Of a DNA stretch of 64,000 nt, positions 56,341 to 64,000 are shown piece by piece (within the stretch, counting starts at the first letter, position 1; each line of letters starts with the position of its first letter). The translations under genes and the position numbers were made by a program. Location: positions 1 through 64,000 of the forward strand of contig JADFUC010000343.1 of NCBI GenBank assembly GCA_019722365.1, read 5' to 3'. Under the pieces are notes generated by a model. The model made no database searches and was not told the origin of the DNA. It was given only the letters and a program-made list of their open reading frames with translations. Origin of the DNA: Lithospermum erythrorhizon. Taxonomy: Eukaryota; Streptophyta; Magnoliopsida; Boraginales; Boraginaceae.

Positions 56341-59300
56341 CGTCCCTCTTTTCTTTCCTTCCTTACCGTGAGATGTCGAATAGGCTCATGCGTATCTTGA
56401 GGGCCAAAGGGTAGAATAAGCGACATTGGGTCGTCTCTCCTGCGGATCTCTTCCTCACAGGCTGCGTGCTTAAGGGCGACCCATTATGCCCGTTCATACA
56501 CTTTCTAGGCGCTTTAGGCTTAGCGCCCTTCTCGGTTAGCTGATGATGAATATCGGCACTTTGCTATAGTGAGCTCTCTGAAAATGACTGAAGTCCCAGT
56601 GGGCTCGGTCGAGATCCATTATCGGTGGCGATCACGTGGCCCGTCTTCTTGAGCGGACGATCTTTCTACTAGGCTTTAGGAGTATCTTAGGGTGGCCTTG
56701 GAGAATAGCCTCACACGCTTGCCCAGTCCGCCCCGCTTTGTAGGAGGCGTGTTGTCCACTGGTGAGGGTCTGTCTCCCAATTCGCCCACAGTATGTAGTT
56801 CTCCCGTGTGGCTTATTGTGCCTACTTCTTGGGGAGTGGAGCGCACCACGAGTTCTTCCACCAGCTCTTTCATTCGAGGCGTACACAGAGGAGGACTTTT
56901 ACCACCGTGTCAAGTGAGAAATGAGGTTTACGTAGTCCTCCTTTTAAATACGGAGCACAGTGCATTGGGGCCTTGTGCCGTGCAGGGGAAGGACTTCCGA
57001 TGGATGTCCACTTTTGCGCCATGCCGCGCGAAGTCACGGGGGCTTTCTTTGAGGATCAACTTGACATAAAGCTGACTCGAACACGCTGCTGCATATTAGG
57101 CAAATACTGGGTCAGTACTCTTTACAAAATTTCCGGTCTAACCTACCAGTCTTGCAGGGGATGGAGGCTGCGAGAACCACTGTTATTGGTGATCTGATAC
57201 AACTTGACTTTCCGTTCCAGCTATTTCTTGATCGATGCCGCTGGTAGATTCCGTCCATACGGCGTCCTCTTTAAATAAGTGGGGACTCACTTTCTTTTGA
57301 TACAAGATGTATACGTGTGATAATTTCATTCTACTCCCTGATAAAGCTAATCGGGTGTTGATGAAGCGGCTCGTTGGAAGAAGAGTCACACTCTTCACTG
57401 AGCTCTCGCTGTTAACCCGCCGATGCTCTTGCTTGCATTGGCACTCTTTAGGCCCGGGACCCCACGCGAGAGAATCTTGAGTCAGCGCCAGAAGCTATCG
57501 TCCCACGCGGCCTTGCACCGTCACCGAGAGACAAGCGAAAATCACCAGCCTCCCGGGACCATTGGAGTCAGTGGCGCTCACCGAAGCGTCCTGCATGGGG
57601 GCCTTTCTCTTGTATCTTGGGCACGAAGGTCGTGGTGAAGTGCCTTGACTCACCTGATTCTTTCTTTGCTCAGGTGTCTGAGGTTTCTAAAGCGCCCCGC
57701 CCAGCACTCAAGAAGAGGATAGGATCCCTCGCTTTAACCAAGACGCTCTTGTCGGAGGAGGTGAAACAGGCTCCACTTTTCCCCGAGTTTAGATCTTATG
57801 TGTTATCCCTCTTTTTTGTGTGCAATTAAGCTAGCTCGACCCTACTTTTTGCGACCCCGATTCCCGCACGGTGGGTCATATGTCCCGGGAGGTTACCGGA
57901 CCACTGCTTATAACCACACTGGGGATAGGTATCTCTTGTGATTGGTTCCCTCTTGCTCTTCATATCCTCGCTTTGCGGTTTTTTGACCTCGAAGGGGTAG
58001 TGCTCGATCCACATAGGAGGCTCTTTGTCCTCTCTGAAAAGAGGCTAAGCGGAGTCTCACAGGTCGGCCAGGCTGGAGCAAGTGACGAAGAAGAGAAAGC
58101 CGAGAGGAGAGATTCACCCAGCGATGCTTCAGAATGCGGTGGTTGAAATATGACACACACCCAAGGAAGTATCTTTACTTGATGTTCGTCGTCTGAGGTC
58201 CATAAAGGCGGGAATAGGGTGAAATGCGGGCTTAGAGGACTCATTCGGTTGGAGAGGAAGGCTGCGAGGGAGAGGAGGCTTGCGTACAGCCCAGGGAGAC
58301 CAGCTCTGATCAATGACCGTCGCTATGCCGGTTGACGGAGAGCCATCCTTGATGGAGACCCAATCCCGGAGGGTATCAAGCGGTGAGGGTCTTGGATGGC
58401 CCAGTCCTTGACTCATTCAGAGCTTAACTTTCCACGTACACAGAGAGGACCGTTCGAAGGTCGTGCCGAGCTAGAGAGGACCATTCGAGTCGTGCAAGCT
58501 AGGCTGGAGGAGGCTAATCACGAGGCTCCTGTAACCCTCTAGGACTCGGTGAAGGATGATATCTCCCCTCCCGACCCATCGATGTTTGTCTTCCCCAGTT
58601 TTATTATAAAATTACCTTTGAACAGTAAGCACTTTTTTATAATTCCGGTTATGCTTGACATTGTCTTTAGTTCTTGTTTTTGTTTGGTACTTACTTCTCA
58701 CGTCTTTGCCGCCTCACGACCTTCCGATTGGGAGGATCTCGGTAAGCTTAAGGCTAGGGGGTCTACATACCTAAAAGCGTTTTTTATTTTTTGTACATGG
58801 AGAATTCGCACGTTCGAGTGGAATGTACATGGGGACTAATCTCCGCTTTTACCCATAACCTCACCGTTGTCAATGCCCAAGGGGGTTTTGGTTCTACGTC
58901 GATCGGGCATGGGATATACTCAAACATTTGAACAGATTTTCTGGCTTGCTTATTCGGAGCTGCTTCATGGCAACCATGCATAGTCGATATACATCCGGCA
59001 TAGAACTTTTAAGTGCGAAGACAATTTTATATGAATCAAGTCTTTTTATTCCAAGGAAACAAATAACAGAAATGGACTTACACATAATATTTCCTTAGGT
59101 GGCATGCATGCGTTCGTGATCGCGGCTTTGGAACCATGAGTTTCCGATTAAATGCGTATTTGGGCGGCCGCTTTGGATAATGTATGGGCATGCAGAGGAC
59201 TCAGGTTTCAGGCTTCCCGTAGGATGCTTGTCTTGGTCTCAAAAGCGAGGTCTCAGCTAGGAATTGTGTGGCCCAGGACCACTTTTGTTAATGATAGCGG

Positions 59301-61719
59301 TACCTTCCCTTGCTTTAAACATGCTTGTCGACCGGCACACAACTTTCCATGAGAGTCCGTGTTGAGGCGCGACCACTGGCTCGTTGGGTGGCTTCATTCG
59401 TGATGCATCCACACACGAGCGTGTCTGGGCGAATCTCCACCGGCGGTAGAGCGTTAGATGCATAAACCTTGGGTTGAATGGGATCTGCAGTAGCGGGATT
59501 CGGGGAGGTTGTCGGGAAACGACCAAAGAGAGCCGTTGGGAGCTCTTGATCCCAGCTGACCTACTCTCACCAGGTAAAGCTTTTTCGTATTGAAGACTAC
59601 TTACGTTACCTCGGCTTGGCCATTGGCTGAGATAAAACTTGAGATTGTTTTGGGTTACATATCCGGCTCAACCACGCATCTTGATCACCGGCCGTGAATT
59701 GAATCCCACTTGTGGGTGAAGGCCCGTGCAGGGGCACCGAAACATGGTGAAGATGTCCTCGAAACTGGTACACCTGCTCGCGATGCGGCGGGTGAGTGGT
59801 TTGACCCACACCCATTGAGTGCTTGAAGTAATCCGTACCTGGTGGCGTACCTCTTGCCAGGCGTCATAGGAACCTTCATTATATCAGCTCCCAGCTTTGA
59901 TAGAAGGTGTCGGGTAAAACTCTTAACCATTTTTTTGTGGTGGTGGTGAGGGATCTTTGGCCCTGCAGCATCAAATCAGCATCTCCGTATGTAGTCTGAA
60001 GCGTCGCCCTTCTGAGATAGCTTGAGAATATCACGATCGTAGGATGCTTACTGCGTCGAGGGCCTTTCGATAATGTGAACCGTCGCGTGCCATCATTTGC
60101 TTTGACCGCCATCGAAATACCTGCTAGGATTACAGCATGACGGACCGTGGAAAGATCTATTATAGAGACCCCGTCAGCGGGGTACTTTTCCAGATTTGCC
60201 TCACGAATTTTGTTGTTAAACAACCGTGGGATACCACTTGAAAGGATTTTCATCAGTAGAAATTCCATGATAGATTGATACAATGGCCCACGTCATCCCT
60301 CACCGCCCCTCCGGCGTTATCGATTACCTCTTTCCTTTAGAAGGCTCTTCTTCCATGACTCTAGTAGTGCGTTATGGGAGAGTCACCGTATACATTATGA
60401 CCCGGCCCAGGATAAGCATGACCTCACGATTCTTCTGCCGGGGAATGTGCTCCATGCGATAGGATCGAAAAAGTACGCTGAACTTTGGGTATGGGTACCC
60501 TCTTAGTTGTTCTTTTAGCCGTCAATTTTAAAATCACCATAGCAGTCTTATTTGCTTGGCTGAGAGTACAGCCTTTATATGGAGTGTCCTGCAGCATTTG
60601 CTAATGAAAAGCCATTGGCGAGTCTTGCATGCTGCTTTCTACGTTATTACGTGGATGTGAAGGCGGAGGCCTCGCCGTACTCATCTTGTTACGGCTCCGG
60701 GACCATGACAGCATCCACACACAATCGCTTTAGTTTACATTTCCGTCTGTCTGAAGCCGGACGCTTTCTGAGTGGCACCGATCATGTTCGCGAGCTTCGG
60801 GTGTCTCTCGTCCGTACGGGTGCACTCGACCCGAAGTGCATCGGCCAGTCGGCCGGAGGTGAAACGCTCAGGCTACATAGCTTATTTAAGGATCCGTCCG
60901 GTTGGCTAGAGAGCTTCTCCCGGTATTTTCCGTAGAGGTTGGTCGTGACTACTTTCCTTGGATGCGCCTCAGTAAGGCCCAGGCTTCGGGCGGCGACAAT
61001 AAGGGCTTATACCCGACCTGCACGTCGAGGGTACATGCCGGTAAATATAATCTGTGAAACTCCGGGGCCCGCCGCCTCTTCACAGAGAACAACTGGCTGA
61101 GCTAACTCGGCGGCAAATGGCGGGGCGTCCTATGGCGGCGGTCGACAACTAGAGATTGTGAAGTATGCCTTCGGCTCACGGAATGACTCACTTCCTTGGC
61201 TCAAGAAGTCATTCAAATTCCTTGATTTTTGATGGCTTTGGAAAAAGGTAGGCTACGATCCTGCTTTGGGATATGAACCCGGTCGGTTGCCGTCACCCCG
61301 TCGGTATTGTGTTTCCTTTAGGAGTGCATTAGACTCTCCATGGCTTTAATCTTTGCGGCTATCTTATCGGTTAGCTCATTCCCTTTAATCATATATCCGG
61401 CTTCCCAGGCTTAGCCAAAGATGCCTTTATGCGGATTGGGCGGAGAGCTTATACTTTACCGTGTTGTAAAGGCTCACGGAGAGTTGGCCTCATAGTCGTC
61501 CGGCTTTCCGCCTCTTGATAGGCATTTCATCATAAATCTCCATGTGCGGCCGATGCGAGAGGAGAACACCCAGCGTTGACCGTTACGTAGTGCATTAGCG
61601 TAGCTTAGCGTTAACTGAGGCAAAGGCCATGACCTTCCGATAGTAAATGTCATACTCGATTCTGAATCTACGGTTTTCTCTACGTCTTCACCGGCCATGA
61701 ATACACGGTGATATCCGCC
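56341..61719 (+). pseudogene. Decayed interior of the GC-richer retroelement
   Basis: The interior is GC-richer than its surroundings, with many 60-130-codon ORFs in all frames. The plus ORFs at 56692-57069 and 57871-58146 lie where the gag region would be and have the Ser/Pro- and Glu-rich make-up of plant gypsy gag proteins of the Tat/Athila group. The acidic end of the second (SDEEEKAERRDSPSDASE) is a low-complexity tail. I could not read a reverse transcriptase, protease or integrase motif. It may be a non-autonomous derivative. Confidence 0.35.
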
Positions 61720-62100
61720 AGTAAATTGTAGTCGAGCCTTGATAAACTCCATTGTGTCGGATAGTAATGGGCTGTGGCTGCATTGAAATTCAGCCGGGTA
61801 TTCGCAGTCTGATTGCTCTCATAAGTACCTAGTGTAAATTTCGTTAGTTCATGCGCCAATGAGCATCTCTCCCCTACCCGAGCTAAGCGGTACAAATCCA
61901 CTTTTCGTATGGGGCCTCGCTTTGGCCAATCCGTGTGGCGGATCCATTTATTCTTTGGCTTTGTATCGTGGTCCATTTGCGGAGGGGCGATCATAATGGA
62001 TACATCGTGGACGTCCCGTTTATTTATGGGATTATCATTTATATAAGGAGCTCGAACACATGTTATGATGTGTGCACGATCTAATATTGTTATTCATGAG
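61720..62100 (+). repeat. Probable 3' LTR of the GC-richer element
   Basis: This partners 55940-56100 through the blocks named there. It also has a TATATAAGG at about 62040. The junction to the copia remnant on the right is not clear. Confidence 0.4.
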
Positions 62101-63040
62101 AGTGTTAACTTTTGTATTTTGTGACTATCGTTGAGAGTTTGGCGTAGGCTATTTGTGTTAAGAAAATTCTCTAATCTTCTAACTAATAATACGATTCTTT
62201 ATGATGTTAGTATACCCGATCTTTGAGAGTTTATTTGACTTGATTGTGTAAATTCGAACACTGGGAGAGTGTTGGCGTGAAGGATAGAAGATAGGGAAAT
62301 TACATGCTTAGAAGCTTATTTGGGAGTAGAGTAAAGCGAAGTAGAATATGGGTATTACTCTGAATTTTCTTTATCTTCGTTGTTATAGTGGAAACCTTCA
62401 ACGGGAAAGTTTACCACAGGCGTAGGTGGGTATTTGACACCGGCGGGTTGCAGCTGTATGTTCTTTACTTGATTGTCTTGAGTAATTTTCATATATTATT
62501 ATTGTCAAGCGTATTGACTTTTGATTTATTGGTTTCTTGGAGAGTCGTTTGAAGGATGTTATACTTTTGATACTATGACTCTCTTATTGGATATTGTGAT
62601 CTTTATTTGGGCAGGAAATCAAAGGGATAGGAAGAGTACATCGGGAGGATATTTTTTTTGGGAATAATCTTATTTATTGGTTTGTAAAAGCGAGAATTAA
62701 TATCTCTCTTACTGACCTAATTTGAATATATTGTTGTTGGAAGTAGTTGCGCTCCCGGTGGTTTGGATAAAACAAATGCTTGTGGATTTTGGTGTCAAAC
62801 AAAAGTGTTATGACTACTTGTAATGACGTAGGTGTCATCCCGATATTTGGAAAAATCCAATCTGACATAGTAGAGACTAAACACATTGACAAGGCATCAT
62901 TTTATTCAAGAATTAGTTGAAAAAAGTGATCGACTTAGACATGTAGTCTTGACAAGCAGTGGTGATATCTTTCACCAAAGAATTTGGATGTAAAATCAAT
63001 TCAAATACCTAAGGGCTGTCTTGAGTTTGTGTGTAATTGA
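62101..63040 (+). pseudogene. Ty1/copia pol end (RNase H)
   Basis: Near 62630-62690: RKSTSGGYFF-like and GNNLIYWF, the start of copia RNase H. Near 62770: KQMLVDFGVKQK. Near 62870-62920: ETKHIDKASFYSRIS, the relic of the RTKHIDIRxHFIRE box. Near 62950-63040: LTSSGDIFHQ, then NQFKYLRAVLSLCVID, the C-terminal end seen in SIRE- and Tork-like copia proteins. Stops and frameshifts interrupt it; the acidic residues of the active site are not preserved in the part I can read. Confidence 0.7.
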
Positions 63041-64000
63041 TAAATAGAAATTATCAAATTTTATAACACGTTTAAGGGCCAGTGTTATAACAATTGAATG
63101 GTGATAGTTGTGATTATTTCTTGAAAAATGGAGGTTTTGAGTGTTAATTGCATGTTACTTTATGGGAGATTATGAGAGCGGTTTTCTCTACCTTTCATGC
63201 TCACCTTCGACCTCTGCAAACACGCGTGCAATCGGTTAATCCTCCTGACCTCTTCATATTCAAAAAAGCGCTCCGACAAAGCTTCCCAATCAGCACTTGA
63301 AATAACGATCAACAACCTAAGCATCTTCTTTCATGCATAACAATGGTGAAAACTTCGTGGTGGTGCTACTTCGGATCGGCGAGGAAAAGACAAATCGATC
63401 ACGTATCTAAGCCAAAGGGTAGAAAATCTCTAAGTCTAAATGTGTTGGTGAAGCATGCCAAGTGGAGAAGCTTATTCCGTTAGGATGATCCACGCCTCGA
63501 GAAGATATGCACGAAAGGTTCAGGTGGACAAGCCACATATTGCAAATTTCATGGGAGGACAATGCTACTCTGATGAACCTAATCTAGGGATAGACCCCCG
63601 ATTCGGCTAGAGGAGGCGTGGTTGGCGGTGGAGATGAAGGCTTCTGAGTCCACTCGTTGAGGGACTAGCAGCTGGTGGGGTAGTAACCTAGTTTGATTAC
63701 GTAGAAAGAAGAATTAATTAGCTTATTTGAAACTCTTATTAGTCTAGGAGTAGAAGAAGAACATGTGAATGAGTCTATTGATGATGTGGTTGTTGGTCTT
63801 TCGCGTCTGGTCAGCGGCAGGTCAATCTGAGTGCCAAGGACACTACGGATGGAAGCAGGTATAAGTGCATCAGAGACTTATAACTGCAATGGATCCTATT
63901 ATTGGCTAAAATGTTGGCTGGAATAAAGGGTGCTAAAGTTGGTAGGATAAAAAGAAGTGTAAAAGGAAGCAGAGGTGTCACATTGAGTCATCTTAAGAGT
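63041..64000 (+). other. 3' region of the copia element, unassigned
   Basis: Near 63343 an ATG opens a 45-codon stretch (MVKTSWWCYFGSARK...) rich in basic residues. Such a frame after RNase H could be the extra ORF that some SIRE-like copia elements carry, or the gag of another element. I cannot decide. No LTR start is seen before the window ends. Confidence 0.3.

Noticed and set aside
1..64000. CRISPR arrays, phage genes, operons, bacterial defence systems, organelle insertions
   Set aside because: None of the tandem repeats has the repeat-spacer form of CRISPR. Gene layout and elements are those of a plant nuclear genome. I saw no recognisable plastid or mitochondrial gene.

Overview
This window looks like nuclear DNA of a flowering plant, most likely a eudicot. 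It is AT-rich and contains one protein-coding gene I am confident of. The rest is mainly nested, decayed transposable elements: Ty3/gypsy chromovirus (Tekay/Del-like) and Tat-like elements, Ty1/copia elements, plant L1-type LINEs, a MuDR (MULE) element and a Stowaway-like MITE. There is no operon structure, no ribosome-binding sites and no bacterial or phage logic. I did not recognise the species. Family names rest on motifs read by eye, not on searches.

Layout. 1-3.3 kb: two copia-like LTR sequences in opposite orientation; the right one has long inverted ends. 3.3-4.6 kb: gag debris of a Tat-like gypsy element. 4.6-6.2 kb: a Tekay-like LTR fragment. 6.2-17.5 kb: a MULE transposase pseudogene on the minus strand, apparently split by a complete but dead Tekay-like element (LTRs 7.50-9.82 and 14.05-16.39 kb). 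17.6-18.9 kb: about 2.9 tandem copies of a unit near 449 bp. 19-25 kb: unique AT-rich DNA around the one clear gene (minus strand, 21775-23022), with a Stowaway-like MITE upstream. 25.2-27.8 kb: a LINE on the minus strand with a poly(A) tail. 29.7-34.3 kb: a short GC-richer Tat-like element with both LTRs. 34.9-35.3 kb: an 80-bp minisatellite. 36.5-38.7 kb: a copia element (LTR, primer site, gag, protease) on the minus strand. 40.1-49.1 kb: two Tekay-like LTR units and a 4.4-kb internal region. 49.1-51.4 kb: a 5'-truncated LINE on the plus strand. 51.4-55 kb: AT-rich DNA with an ATT microsatellite. 55.5-62.1 kb: a GC-richer retroelement whose repeated ends I see only loosely. 62.1-64 kb: the pol end (RNase H) of another copia element.

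How it fits together. The gene appears to be a single-exon gene for a plant-conserved protein of unknown function. Its N-terminal half resembles the SMI1/KNR4 (SUKH) fold, and its C-terminal half carries two similar GW-containing segments. It sits in a gene-poor island of about 6 kb between heterochromatin-like repeat blocks. All transposon coding regions I could read carry stops or frameshifts. I found no convincing new biological system. The best leads are the tandem arrays, the inverted-end LTR, the nested MULE, the paired GW segments in the gene, and an odd small-block divergence between LTR partners that may be an assembly problem.
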